A stretch of 64,000 nt of DNA, from assembly GCA_017591395.1 (NCBI GenBank), contig WEDG01002928.1, forward strand, positions 1 to 64,000, written 5' to 3'. Made by a program: the position numbers and the translations under genes. Source of the DNA: Schistocephalus solidus. Lineage: Eukaryota; Platyhelminthes; Cestoda; Diphyllobothriidea; Diphyllobothriidae. A model generated the notes under the pieces. That model was not told the DNA's origin and searched no databases. It saw nothing but the letters and a program-made list of their open reading frames with translations. Each line of letters begins with the position of its first letter. The stretch's first letter is position 1. Shown piece after piece: positions 1 to 11,441 of the stretch.

Positions 1-699
1 AAAAGATCATGACAGTATAGACGAGGTAAACTGCCTTCCTTATCATGCAGTAATTTCATGGGAGTATGGTGTATATTCTGTGCCATCTGCAATTAATGAA
101 ACAAGGCCCTATCTATGGCGAGGAGAATTTTGCAAAATGAGAGGTTAGGCATCACGAATAGACTGAGATCTTCACTTCTCCGGAAACGTAACTGAGGACT
201 GGAATTTATTTAAGAGGTAATTGTTGAATCAAATAAAATTCCATTGTCCGCCATAAAAACTTAGGATATCTAACAGTCCACAGTGGCTAACAAGGGATCT
301 AAAAAGAGAGATTAACAGGAAAGGAAGGCTTTGGAAGTAATTTTGCCGATCCAATGAAAAAGTTGCCTTGCAGGCATTCAAAACTCAAAGAAATAAGGTT
401 AAAAGCTTGATCTTCGAAAGCCGACGGGATAACGAGAGGGATTTTCTCCAGTGAGCAGTTCAAAATCCGAAATTGATTCACAGCTTTGTAAAAAAAGCAC
501 CCTGTTATGTGAAATGATGACGGTTTCGAGATATCAGAAATGAAAAACAAGCAGAACACTTTTCACAGTTATTTCAGTCTGTTTTCACCAGACAACCTGT
601 CTTTATTCCATCTAGTTACGAGACTATGGGAGCGCCAATTATTCAGGATATGCTCTTTCGAGAAGAGGCGGGCTTTGAAGAACTAAAAAGTCTGAAGAC

Positions 700-945
700 A
701 TGCAAATCCCCGGCACCGACGAGACTCCAGCAAAGCTACTCCTCGAAGTTGCTCGAGAGCTGGCGAAACCGCTATCCTTTCTGTGCCAGAAACCGTTCGA
801 TACGGGAATGCTTCCGACCGACTGGAAAACAGCCCACATTACACCGCTTCATGAAAGCGGTAGTCGTGTACTTGCTACAAACAACAGGCCTGTTAGCCGG
901 ACCTCAATCGGTTGCAAGGTTATGGAGAAGGTTGTCAAAATGTAA
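700..945 (+). pseudogene. RT N-terminal fragment of LINE A
   Basis: An 81-codon open stretch covering the first reverse-transcriptase blocks of LINE A. It contains the typical linker before RT (SPGPDE-like, here PGTDETPAKLL), then LPTDWKTAHITPLHESGSR and a degenerate NYRPVS block reading NNRPVSRTSIGCKVMEKVVK. In active relatives this enzyme copies the element RNA at the target site. No catalytic aspartates lie in this piece. The next RT blocks (CDFRRGCTCVGNLLY, AYINFQKAIDHV) continue from about 985 to 1125 in a different frame, so no functional protein can be made. It was chosen over the overlapping 626-949 frame because only this frame matches RT. Confidence 0.75.
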
Positions 946-1345
946 TTAATTATTTATTTAGAAACCTATAACGTCTTATCCAATGCATACTGTGACTTTC
1001 GTAGGGGATGCACGTGTGTTGGGAACTTACTTTATAAAACGGAAAGCTGGAAAAAAGCACTCGATGTGAAAGATACTCTGCATGTGGCTTACATTAATTT
1101 CCAGAAGGCCATCGATCATGTTTCGCATTGAAAATGTGCGGTATTGAAGGCGAAATTCTTACGTGGATTGAGCATTTTCTCGTTGTTTGTTCCCAAGTGG
1201 TCTGTGTAGGCGGAGAGCGATCAAGGCGCAAAGTCACCGACAGTGGAGTCTCATAAGGTTCATTGCTCGGATTGACCCATTTTCTCTTTTTTCATTAATG
1301 ATTTTGAACAGGAATTGTACTGTGACTTTGTTATGTTTGCGGACG
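889..1345 (+). repeat. Left copy of ~0.46 kb duplication flanking LINE B
   Basis: This stretch of LINE A RT sequence recurs at 4236-4704. The two copies line up throughout, with scattered substitutions and a ~20-nt deletion in this copy around 1128. LINE A sequence stops at the right edge of this copy and starts again at the left edge of the other, so the two together look like a long target duplication around the LINE B insert. Confidence 0.8.
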
Positions 1346-4235
1346 TCATTCTCTGGTAATTACTGCTTCGCATCCATTATCCTGTCGTCCAGGCAAAAGG
1401 CGATTCTCGGATGTATTTACAACCCGCCTAATTCATCATCCAATGATGATGCAAAACTTTGTGAAATTTTTAAATTGATTTCGAAGTCCAATTTTAACAT
1501 TAAAATAATCGCTGGGGACTTTTAATTTTTCCTGAAATTGACTGGATTTCAAAACGTTTGTCCACCCAGATTTCAGCCTTTCCTCGATACGATTAATTTT
1601 TTTCTAATTGGTCCCAGCTTGTCCGTTCTTCAACGAGAGAAAAAGCATATTTTTAGACCTGATTTTTCACAAACGACATTGCTCCCCTCTTCGTTGATTT
1701 TTAAGCAGGGGCCTCTTCCAAAGTGACCATACACTTATTCACTGTTGCCTTCCGATTGTTTCATCGAAAAAGGTTAGTGCCGTTCGTACCTATCTTGCTT
1801 TTTGACCTCGCAGATATGAGCTTAATTAGTAACTTTTTTTGACTCATTGGACTGGCAGAATCTCTCCTCCATGAACGACGCAGCAAGTCTTTGTGACTTC
1901 GTGTCAGTCGTTTCAAATAACATCCTGAAGCTTGTGCCAACCAAAATAGTCAAGCCCTACGTCTCGGAATCAACCGTTCCTCACTTTCTTTTTGCCACGA
2001 CTAAAGAAATTGAAGAAGCAGTTAAAAGATCAATATACTAGTTCGTTATCTGTACACCTAAGGATCGCTGAGATTTTTTTGAATTAGCCTCTAAGATTCG
2101 TCTTGCACATGACAGACAGAGGGAATCTTGCGCACTCAGTGAGCCAAACACTGCAAAATATGTTGCTCAACTGTTCCGCCGTCGATCCTCTTCTAAACGA
2201 GGTTATGAAATTCCTCCATTACTAAATGAAGACAAGAACTTCGTTCTGGAAGACTCTGACAAGGCAGAACTGTTTAGTGCGTTCTTTGCAAATCATCTTA
2301 CGATGGAATCTGAACCGGTTCCGACGTTTCAGGCATCCTCATTGAATGTTATCAGCACTATTGATTTCTCCTTAGAACTAATTCGTAAGCAAATAATTCG
2401 TCTGAAAAACTCGCCCTCTTCGGGGAACTGACGGTATTCCAAACTCAGTTATTAAAGAGAGTGCCGAGCTTCCCGATTGCTTAGCCATGTATTCTCAGTT
2501 TATCTTTTTAAAATGGATTCTTTCCTGACTCATGGAAGACATCTATTATTCTTCCTGTCTTCAAGTCGGGATCTCGTTCGGACGTAAATAATTATCGAGG
2601 CGTTCACAAAACCCCGGCTCTCGCAAAACTTCTTGAAAAATTATTTTTCAATCAAATTCTCGACTTTTGCCAGAAAAATAAGCTTTTAAGCGACTCACAA
2701 TATGGTTTTCTACCTGGGAGATCATGCGAAGTGTGTCACTAGCTTTTCTTAACCTCGTCACTTCCCTTCGTAACGAGCAACAGTCAGTGGTTGGGATCTA
2801 CTTTGACCTGAGCAAAGCCTTTGACAAGGTACCGCACAGACGTCTGCTAGTGAAACTGGAAGCCCTCGGCATCCGGCCTCCTCTCCCTTGACTTCATTGG
2901 TTCCTACTTGATCTAACCGCAGCCAGAAGGTCTTAGTAGGTAATAGCTATTCGACGCCCTCAACCGATCACGAGTGGCGTTTTTCAAAGGCACCGTTCTA
3001 GGTCCCCTTCTCTTCATTCTGTACATTAACGAAATTTCAACTTTACTCACAAATTCACAAAATTTCGTTTACGCTGACGATCTCAAGTGCATTTATTCAT
3101 TTTCTAAAAGACACTGCTAATAGTTGCGTTGACAAAATAAACACTGATCTATTAATGCTCTCACGTTGGAGCTGTACTTGGCAGATGGAATTTTTCTCCA
3201 TCCAAGAGCAGTTTCATGTGTTTTTGGCCCGCCAAGCTTCCTGGACCCTAGTATTTCAAAAATAGTACACTTTTTAGAACGATCAACCATAAAAAAGACT
3301 TAGGTCTAAGTTACACGAATAAGCTAGCATTATCGCCTCATGCAGATCAGATTTCTGCAAAAGGCTGCACAGATATGTGGTTTTATATCACATAATTTCT
3401 TCCTTCCGGAAATAAAGTTAAACCTATACCGCATGTTTGTTCTTCCTATCCTCAGAATACTGCTGTCCCCTATTTGGGCTGATGAACGCCTCTGACCGCA
3501 GTAAGATTGAAAAAGTTCAGAGTGTTTTTTACTCGAAAACTTTTTTCTCTTCCTGGATGCAGTTTCTCTTATGCGGATAGATGCCAGTTAGAAAACATTA
3601 AACTTCTGTGGGTTAGAAGACTCGAAGCTGGTCTCTGCTTCCTGTTTCGCGTTAATTCTAGCCCAAATATCCCACGAATTAACGCTCTCACTCCGGTAGA
3701 TCGACGCTATGCCACTCGTAATTCCTCCATGTTCATTTCACCACCCCTTAGCTCCACAACCAACCGGTCTCAGTTTTTTTGCCTCAAATATGCTTTCATA
3801 TGGAATAATCTACCACTGCAAATTAGGTTGTCGTCTACATTAGCTATTTTTCAAAACCAAATTACGCAAACATTTAACTTCGAAAGATATAAAGTCCTTA
3901 TTGTCTGTTTCTTTCCAAACTCGCAACTTTTTGGATTTTTGAAAAGGGTCCTCCTGGTATTTGAGGCAGATCCCTTGATATTATATTGGTCTCTAATTAT
4001 ATTTTTCCATCATCCTCTGCAGAGTCAATCTTTTGCATTCACTTTTTCTTCCCCTCCTTTTAAACTAGCATTGCCAACTCTTGACAACCTTGGATTAGCA
4101 GAAAGAAAGTACATATGTGCAGTGATACAGTATTTCCAGAACAGTCCTAGTGAAGTGCAAACGGAGTTCAAATTGCCCAAGTTGGAGAACAAATAATTGG
4201 TGGATACTATGCATACGACCTTGCTTTTTGTTTGT
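1346..4235 (+). mobile_element. LINE B, 5'-truncated CR1/Jockey-like insertion
   Basis: A second, distinct LINE family inserted in LINE A. It starts in mid-endonuclease: 1375-1520 reads ILGCIYNPPNSSS and IKIIAGDF, the Mg-binding GDF/N block. It continues through RT: NYRGVH-like near 2590, YFDLSKAFDKVPHRR at about 2797-2850 with the first catalytic Asp, TVLGPLLFILYINE near 3000, and FVYADDLK at about 3063-3090 with the catalytic YADD. The C-terminal part (WNNLPLQIRLSSTL) ends near 3880 and a ~350-nt tail follows. Frameshifts and in-frame stops are frequent. The 5' truncation is typical of target-primed reverse transcription. A related fragment lies at 47.6-49.3 kb. Confidence 0.8.
3507..4196 (+). 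pseudogene. LINE B C-terminal ORF plus 3' tail read-through
   Basis: A 229-codon open frame covering the end of the LINE B polyprotein. The first ~125 residues fit the C-terminal region of CR1/Jockey ORF2 products: a conserved block with RRLEAGLCFLFRVNSSPN, then TPVDRRYATRNSSMF and WNNLPLQIRLSSTLAIFQNQ, matching the usual WN.LP...R......F. pattern. After FNFERYKV the translation no longer resembles any element protein and probably reads through 3' untranslated sequence. The frame upstream (VYADD region) is different, so the ORF is a fragment and its apparent ATG is not a real start. No host function is implied. Confidence 0.65.
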
Positions 4236-4704
4236 CAGCCAGACCTCAATCTGTTGCAAGGTTATGGAGAAGGTTGTCAAAAAGTAATTTATTATTTTTT
4301 TAAAAACCTATAGTCTCTTATCCAATGCACAATGCGGCTTTCGTAGGGGATGCACGTGTGTTGGGAACTTACTTTATAAAACGGAAAGCTGGACAAAAGC
4401 ACTCGACGCAAAAGACAGTGCATGTGGCTTACATTAATTTCAAGAAGGCCATCGATAGTGTTTCACATTAGCATCTTCTTTACAAGTTGAGAATGTGCGG
4501 TATTTAAGGCAAAATTCTTACGTGGATTGAGCATTTTTTCGTTGTTTGTTCCCAAGTGGTCTGTGTAGGCGGAGAGCGATCAAGGCGCACAGTCACCGAC
4601 AGTGGAGTCTCATAAGGTTCATAGCTCGGATTGATCCCATTTTCTCTTTTTCATTAATGATTTTGAACAGGAATTGTACTGTGACTTTGTTATGTTTGCG
4701 GACG
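4236..4704 (+). repeat. Right copy of ~0.46 kb duplication flanking LINE B
   Basis: Second copy of the LINE A segment 889-1345, beginning directly after the LINE B tail and running without interruption into the rest of LINE A. It keeps ~20 nt near 4471 that the left copy has lost. The same frame-breaking differences from intact LINEs occur in both copies, so LINE A was already decayed, or both copies share one decayed source. Confidence 0.8.
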
Positions 4705-5692
4705 ATTGAAAAATCTGGAAAGTCATCCAAAATGCTGCCGATGGAGACGATTTCGAAGACAATCTTCGTTGATTGGCCGAGTGGTCCACAGATGGCTTTT
4801 GTCCTCCACCTCTTACAAATGCACCCTGCTACGTCTGGGAAATCAAAATCAGGTCACTGATATGCGACAATACTATTTGAACGGTATGCCACCCCGAGAA
4901 GCAGAAACACAGAAGGACCTCGACGTTTGGATGACAGACAACCTGAAGCCTTCTACGCAATGTTGCAAGGCGGCTTAATCCACCAATTTGATGTTGTACG
5001 CTATCAAGCGTGCAGCTTAAGTTTTCAATGAAGACTGCTTTTAAAAAGTCTTTCGTATGTTTGTAAGGCCATATCTTGAGTATGAAATCCAAGCCTGGCG
5101 ATCGTGGACCACAGGACGATTACAACCTGCTCGAAAGGGTGCAGCAGCAAGCCCAAAAATTACTAAGAGATCAAGGTGAACTGCCATATGAGATCCGCCT
5201 ACCTAACCTTAAGCTCTATCCTCTGAGTCATAGGCAGTTGCACGCAGACTTCATTCAAACTTCCGTATAGAGCGTGGCTGGGATTGCGCCCTCCTGTGTG
5301 ATGACTTTTTCCAACTTGCCGCTAAAACTAATCTCCAAGGTCATTCATTCAAACTACGTGTGCCCCAAGAAAGATAGGATTGAGGAAGTATTTTTTTCAC
5401 CAACCCTGTTGTAGAACCGTGGAAAAACCTACCTAGGGTTATTGTAATATCTGTGGATACCCTCAAACATCGGCATGCCTTACATACAGCAGCACCAAAG
5501 CTGCAGCACCACGAAGACTATGTGACTAATTTACCTGAACAACACCAGTGTACTACGTTAATCTGCCTGCTTTCACTTGACTGTAAATATTTTATATTAC
5601 TTCAAATTCTTGCGATATTTATGTCACAAGTAGGGAATTCAAAGGCATAAGCCTCGTTTCCTCAAGTACGCTTAACTATACTGAACTGATCA
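4236..5692 (+). mobile_element. LINE A, 3' part
   Basis: Continuation of LINE A beyond the LINE B insert. 4236-4704 repeats 889-1345. New sequence then follows: the FADD motif with DLKIWKVIQNAADGDD-like residues near 4700-4770, the thumb region, PYLEYEIQAWR-like sequence near 5080, DDFFQLAAKTNLQGHSFKLR near 5300, and a VVEPWKNLP block near 5410. The C-terminus continues to about 5480. The 3' end resembles LINEs C and D: a TTCAAAGGC-like block at about 5639 followed by a short ACTGAA-type terminal motif near 5680-5692. Frames are broken in many places. Confidence 0.8.
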
Positions 5693-6930
5693 GCCACGCA
5701 CCTTTAACTCTTGGTACAGTTGTTAACGCACTACTCTTCGTTACGTGAAGTTACAAGATTTAATTTCAGTGGTGTGGCTTTTGTGGATGCGTCTTTGTGA
5801 CTATACTTGATGCGATTAAATCTGAACTAATTTCTTGTTAAGTCTCGTTCAATCCACTGTGATTATTTACCATTCAGTTCAATGATTCTGCTGGTATTTT
5901 TTTCACACGATACTGTGACTGTATTACAAATCACTCTTAGGTGATGTTCCGTAACTAAAATATCAATTTGGTCGCTCGCTGACCGTTTACTCATGACACA
6001 GTGTTTAACGCGTCACGTACGGGTTGGAATCCTGATTTTTGAATTTTTGTAGACACGTTCCTTATGAATGAATGGCTCGTTGCTGGTGATTTTCTAACTT
6101 TTCAATATGGTGTCGAATAGTGGTAGACATTTTCAGTAAATGATTAGGATGTATAAACTTCCGAGAATGAAGTTAATGAAAAATGACTCAGCCGTTTGTA
6201 GTCTTCGATGCAGATCTTGGAGAAAAGCTGTCAAGTAGAGAGCCTTGTACAGAGCAGTGGACGATTTCAGAGCACTGGTGAAGACGATTTAAGGTTATCC
6301 TTCGCAGGTGTGACTTAAATTAATACGCGTTGACTGTTATCCTTGTTGATTTGATGGTGCCGGGAGCACTGGTGGCGCAAACGAGACAGATAGTTAAGTT
6401 ATATTTTACTTGTGAAGGATTAAAAAGGACCGTCTGATGATGATGAGCTCGCTTGCGCAAACTGAAATATTGGCGTCTCAGAATTGCGACAGCGTCCAGC
6501 CGATCAAAATAACAATTTTAAGATCTACGGAGTTCCAAAATTTGAATCCACCGTCAGAGTTTTCAAAAATCATTGTTTTCTAACAAAAAAGTGTTGCTCA
6601 TCGATCTCCTATACGATCTAGGACATGCAAGTGTAAAGACGATGGTCAACTAACAGCAGAACTACTTAAACCGTCAATGTGCATGCGCTGGGTGATCCAG
6701 CTGAGGTTAGACTAAGGAGGGGTTCCCGTATTCTACCGCAACGCCAGGTTTCGTTTCCCCTGACTAATAGTTTATTACGGGTTACATAGTTTTTAATCCA
6801 CATTTTACACACACGCGATCCTTGCAACTACGAATTAAATAACTTCTTACTCTGACGACTTCAAGTAACCTATCCACGCTTAGGAAACTTAGCCAGTAAC
6901 CTTGACGGAAGCACTTCATTTAATTATTCT
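5693..6930. other. Intergenic stretch, nothing recognised
   Basis: AT-rich DNA between the LINE A 3' end and the MANSC-type gene. I see no long open frame, RNA gene or repeat shared with the rest of the window. It should contain the promoter of the gene starting at 6942, but no motif can be assigned with confidence. Confidence 0.4.
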
Positions 6931-6941
6931 CATTGTGCGTT

Positions 6942-7283
6942 ATGTTTGCTCAAACACTTCCCACCATACTTGTAGTATTTAACGTGCTTACAATTTTAAA
7001 GGCAGATGTTTGCATATCCCATAGACGTTCCAATGAAAGAATTAGCAAAAAAAGTTTTGTGCTGGGCGCAGTTATTTTATTAGGTAAAAAATTACCGATC
7101 TCCGATTGTATCGAGAAATGCTGCTCTACAAAAAATTGTACAACATTCATGTACAATAATGGCGTAAGACTCCTTCGTTTTATAATTTTTAGACATCAAA
7201 ATGTTTTCTCATTAACTGTTTAGGATCGAATGTGTGTACTTTCGCTCACTCGAAACTGTACAGTTCATACAGCATTACAAGAA
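6942..7283 (+). CDS. Exons 1-2: signal peptide and MANSC-like domain
   Basis: Two exons joined by a 60-nt intron (7164-7223; donor GGC|GTAAG, acceptor TTTAG|GAT). The 94-codon product has a hydrophobic leader of about 21 residues, then one Cys soon after cleavage and the cluster C-(3)-CC-(4)-C, with two further cysteines supplied by exon 2 (DRMCVLSLTRNC). The join restores the domain pattern exactly, which is the main reason to believe the intron. The start is the ATG at 6942; a TTG nine bases upstream is unlikely to be used. Exon 2 ends on GAA|GTAAGT, so the message continues. Assignment to MANSC rather than a PAN/apple domain rests on the adjacent cysteines. Confidence 0.5.
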
Positions 7284-10017
7284 GTAAGTCTATGTATTTT
7301 TTTAAGGAATTGGTTCATTTATATACTGCATTTTTTGTAAAATTGATCGTTTATTATGCTATGCAAGGACAGCAGGACGCGAGGTAGATGTCTCTTCTTT
7401 CGTTGAACCACGTTAAATATTCTGACTTTACATGTGAATAAATTTACTCTGAGAGAGATTCGCCGGAAGTTATCTAAGTTTGAACGATAAAAATGATGAT
7501 ATGACATACAATTTCTATGCCAAATTTTAGGAAACATGAGATCGGTATATAATTAAGAGTAGAAGGCATTAACTAATAGGCGTATACTGTCTAAATTGCG
7601 CCTTCCATTATGGTCTTATAAAGTCTGTTTAGGATTTGCACATACAACAATACACTCGAGTTTATGGTTTAAACGATCGCTAAAGCCATTCCCTTTTTCG
7701 TGGGTAAATTATTCGATTATACATACCCAGGCTTGAAGGAAATCATTTTTGAGGTTTTGTTTTTCATAAGAGTTCAGAGTCATTGCGCACTTATTTATGC
7801 AGTGCGCACGTGCGCAGGTGCGCAGGTAGGGACTACAGTATCAGTTGCAGTTTGATGAATTTACCACACTCAAGTTATCATTCCACATATTATGGTAAGA
7901 TCACTGAAAAACGAAAACAATTATTCAAATATTTGAAGCATAAGATGTAATGCTCAAAGGATTAGCTTAAACACTGAAGTCAGGATTTTAACCGGTTATC
8001 AAACACCGAAATCTGCTGAAAAATACAAAAGAATTGGTTAATATAAAAGTATGCAAAATGAGCGTATTCCTACAAGTCAAACGTGTGTTATGCACCTTGG
8101 GAATACAAGTAATATACTATTTGTGCCATTTTGCTCCTGATGATCTGGTAACAATTACTATGCTACTCAGTCCGATCACTGCCTTGATTTCTCTTTACTA
8201 ACTTGTCCAGCTTAACATATTAATCTAGAGATTTTCTATAGAAAATGGAATTTCGTAAGAAGCTGCCCACTTGCACGTGAACTGCATCTTAATAAAAAAA
8301 ACTCTTAAATACCAAATTTAAATTTTAAATAGTGGAAAAATATGTTTTATGGTGACGCCAAGTGCTCTAAATTTCCTAAGACAATACATACCTTTAATTC
8401 CCCGCACGACTGGAATACCCTCAAAAATGTATTTTTTAATTATTATGAATGATTTCTATGTGCAAACCTTTGTATGGATATAGTATATATACTAAAAACT
8501 ATATTATACTATAGTATGATACACCATGATATCTGACTCAGATTAAATTTTGCAGAACCCTTTATGTTTTTGTTTTCGGGAATATTTTATTCACCGATCT
8601 AAGGATGCCGACTATTCGGGTACCGTGACGTTGGCAGATGTACAGCGCAATTTGATAAAAAGAGACTTATATTGTAGCACATATACTGTATATTACAGAT
8701 ATAATTATTTGATATTTTAAACTCGGTGGATCTTCGATATCTTATATGTCATAATTTCAAAATATTTTGATAATATTTCAAAAATGAAACAAAGCAAATT
8801 TCAGGTTACTGCAAAATGTAATGATTATAGTCTCTTTTTTCTACCCTTGTTGTCAGTAAATTACGAAAAGTTGCCGGGCTGCATATTTTGCCTTGGTTTT
8901 CATGGCCAAACAAGTTTTGGTTCCGGTAGTTGACGAGTCTTCGAAAAATACTTTGGCCTAAATCTTGCCCTTCACGGTTTTTTATCTTAGTATTCATTCC
9001 CAAAGTCACGCTTGTATAAAATGGGCAACAGGATTGTTCGAGTAGTGGATCAAAAGTTTGAGCAGTCGCTGTACATTGTCTTTTGTTGTTTCTCATCCTA
9101 TATTTATAACATTTTGGCCGCTTGACGCTGGAAAACACAAGCAGCTCTAAGTTTAATTATTCATCCATCTCTTCCATAATACTTAAAGGGATGCATTTCT
9201 GAGTAACTGATGATGAATAGCTAATTCTGACACGATGTTTTTTCTGTTGCGGATGTTTACCTGAGCAACTCCAAGTAAAATATTAATGTAGCTCATTGCA
9301 CATTGATGTATGGATATAAATCTTTATCTAAACATTTTTAATTTATATAAAGGTCTGTTCTTTTCAGTATTTTAGTTGTGTCAAGAACTCTTTTAAACTG
9401 ATTATCAGACTTTTTTATCGGACCTTTTTATAATCTTTTGTTCAAGGTTTATGGTTATTTATCCTGATTAGTTTTTAAAAGTTATGAAAACGGTATTTAC
9501 GGGCATCAAAACCGCTGACCTTTCTACTGATTTTTGTGTATATGTACCCGTTCTTATAGATTTTCCACATTATTCCTTTATTTAGATTCAAAAAGTTATT
9601 AAGAGGTTTATTTACTGACATTGTGGGATTTTTGATTTCCTTCGAATTTTTTCATTGTGTGCTTCGGTTAAATTTCTTTAAGACGAATATTTTCTTTTTT
9701 GGATTAATTTCATTTTAAACACCTTTTTTATCGTTAATAATGTCGAGCATACCTTATTTGTGCAACTTCCATAGCTACTGACGTAAAGTCTCCTGCTTGG
9801 ATCGACTTTTCAAGAAATGTATCTACACAAAGGTGGTTGGCTATATCTGCTCTGGTGATTGCGGTCTTCGCAATGACATCCTTAGTTGGCCTCCTTGTCT
9901 ATTACTGCTATCGCCAAAGATTCGCAGTTGATACTAAGATAAAAGGTCGCGGAAAGTATCAGATTCTCTACAACGCGAATGGTGATGATCTGGTTGGAAA
10001 CAATCATCCCCTTTTCT
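6942..10017 (+). CDS. Probable MANSC-domain type I membrane protein (middle exons unresolved)
   Basis: Exon 1 (6942-7163, 74 codons) starts with a signal peptide (MFAQTLPTILVVFNVLTILKA) and enters a cysteine-rich region with DCIEKCCSTKNC. Exon 2 (7224-7283, 20 codons, phase 0) continues DRMCVLSLTRNC. Both donors are GTAAG. The CC..C..C spacing fits a MANSC domain, an extracellular fold of KIAA0319, LRP11 and HAI-1. A likely last exon (about 9774-10017) encodes a membrane segment (LAISALVIAVFAMTSLVGLL), then a short basic tail (TKIKGRGKYQIL) and stop; the tail recalls the KIAA0319 cytoplasmic region. No PKD domains are visible between, and the phases of exon 2 and the last exon do not match, so at least one middle exon is missing. 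That the two ends form one gene is inferred. Confidence 0.45.
8556..8717 (+). CDS. Candidate EF-hand-encoding exon or fragment
   Basis: After a plausible acceptor (AAATTTTGCAG) 54 codons are open. Residues 17-28 read DADYSGTVTLAD, a good match to the EF-hand loop: acidic at 1, 3 and 12, Ser at 5, Gly at 6, hydrophobic at 8. It is flanked by helix-like REYFIHRSK and VQRNLIKRDL. EF-hand proteins are common in flatworm tegument, but only one loop is visible and no matching donor is clear. It lies inside the inferred span of the MANSC-type gene and need not belong to it. It could be an old pseudogene or chance. Confidence 0.25.
9774..10017 (+). CDS. Terminal exon: membrane span and cytoplasmic tail
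   Basis: Begins after a plausible acceptor (CTTCCATAG) and ends at TAA (10017-10019, stop overlapping the end given). It encodes about 16 extracellular residues (TDVKSPAWIDFSRNVSTQR), a ~22-residue hydrophobic span (ISALVIAVFAMTSLVGLLVY), a stop-transfer YCYRQR, and a tail of about 40 residues with TKIKGRGKYQIL and a final NNHPLF. In KIAA0319 proteins a comparable TKI..KTKYTIL block follows the membrane span. The ATG-initiated frame at 9837 is not the likely start; the reading frame extends upstream to the acceptor. The exon starts in phase 1. Confidence 0.5.
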
Positions 10018-10019
10018 AA

Positions 10020-11430
10020 ATGAGTATTTTTATACTTCCAAGTTTCCCCCTACCAAGTCTCTTCCAACGAATGCTTGCTAAAACGTGCGTGAATTCAAGA
10101 GCAGAGGTGAATTACTTTATTTCCGAAATAATTTTCATTAATTGCTAAAAACTATTTAAATGTAAAATAACTTTATTTATGACTACTCTTATCCGATAAA
10201 GATAGAAATGTCGTACTCTGATGAATATTGTTAAACGGCTCTGCTGCTGTGCGCCTAAACTACCATTGAAGCCCTTTGTGATATTTTAGATACACACGTC
10301 TTCTACGTCTTGACTCTTTTCACTACTGCCTTGGAAAAACATTTGAGGACTAGAGCACAAATGGTGTGTAAAAGCACCAAAACGTCTATCAAAGAATAGA
10401 AAAGCATTTTGCAATGTATAGTGGCAAGAAAGTTTTACTGAACTGGCTGATTTTCTGCTGTGCTAGGGTCTTATCTGGGACACGTTGGTGGGCTTAAATA
10501 GTCACCTCAGTGTGATACAATTTTTTAGTTACATTCACAGCCGATGGCTTATAAAAAGAAGTCAAAGCAGATCTGTAAAACCCTTTAACGCTTCCACCGC
10601 CTGGAGGCTTGCAGATAAGAAGATATAAGTAACTAGACGTGGGGAAATCAGTAGGATAAAATAGCACACGTTAGAATTTATCGTTTGCCTAAAATTGAAA
10701 GACTATACTAACATTTATAAAAGCGAGGGCTTACTCCAACCTGATGGCAAGTTTTTCAACGGATATTTTAAAGTAAGGGTAAAAACTTTATTGAGGTATC
10801 ATTATGGTGTTGTAAGTGCCCTTCGGCCTCTAGCTCTTGAACCTTATGCTGCCTTACCATTATAACTACTACGGTTCTGTGTTTTAAACACAGAAGCTAA
10901 AGTCTAGCATAAAACTACCTTTACCAACCCCGTAGTTAAAGTGATCTTAAACATAAATTACTCACGAATAGAGGCTAAATTTTACATTCCAGGCTCGGGT
11001 TTAAGTAAATAAGTAGGTTGTTCGCTTGCCGCAATCATGGCTTTATTCGTCTGAGCTTTCAAACTCTTACTGGAGTCTATAGTCAGAGGTAAAAGCGGCA
11101 ATAAAGTAGTTACTTTACTCATAATTTAAAAACATGAATGAGTCCAAAAAAGTAACTTTTATCACTCAAGTAGTTTAGTAGAACGGCGCAGTGTTTGACC
11201 CTTCCAAACGTACAACAAATTGCAGTATAGCATGCGCTAAAAAGGCTTTTTCTGTTTCAACGGCAAATCAAATTCTTTTTAGGACACAAGTATACGTTAA
11301 CATTGTTTTGCTTTTCTGTGATGTGTGAGTAGAACACTTAACTTTAGCTTTACCTGCCATAATAAGAAAATATTTAAGTTAATTTTCTCTGATGGTCATC
11401 TGCTGCACTGATGAGCGATTTTCGTCAAAA
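10020..11430. other. Intergenic stretch with a 21-nt palindrome
   Basis: No gene recognised. The only structure seen is TTCTGTGTTTTAAACACAGAA at 10875-10895, two perfect 10-nt arms around one T. The rest is AT-rich and non-repetitive within this window. Confidence 0.4.
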
Positions 11431-11441
11431 TTTGGAAACAA

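Larger units (their letters stand above)
1..1345 (+). mobile_element. LINE A, 5' part of a CR1-like element (decayed)
   Basis: This is the left half of a CR1/Jockey-type non-LTR retrotransposon, cut off by the window edge. The first 250 nt translate in broken frames to the end of the endonuclease domain (DSIDEVNCLP, then WEYGVYSV); the same region of LINE D near 37.7 kb reads almost the same way. From about 690 to 945 one frame gives the start of the reverse transcriptase (DETPAKLLLEVARELAKPLS, then LPTDWKTAHITPLHESGSR). Further RT blocks follow in other frames. Stops and frameshifts are many, so it is a fossil. At 1345 the element breaks off inside the FADD catalytic motif, where LINE B begins. 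The continuation lies from 4236 onward, with 889-1345 repeated there. LINEs C and D belong to the same broad group. Confidence 0.85.

Noticed and set aside
7851..7894. 44-nt middle exon of the MANSC-type gene (good acceptor TTGCAG and donor GGTAAGA)
   Set aside because: Its end phase does not fit the favoured terminal exon start, and the peptide is too short to judge; kept only as a possibility.
8806..9138. 110-codon minus-strand ORF as a gene
   Set aside because: No domain, no splice support, and it lies inside the inferred span of the plus-strand gene.
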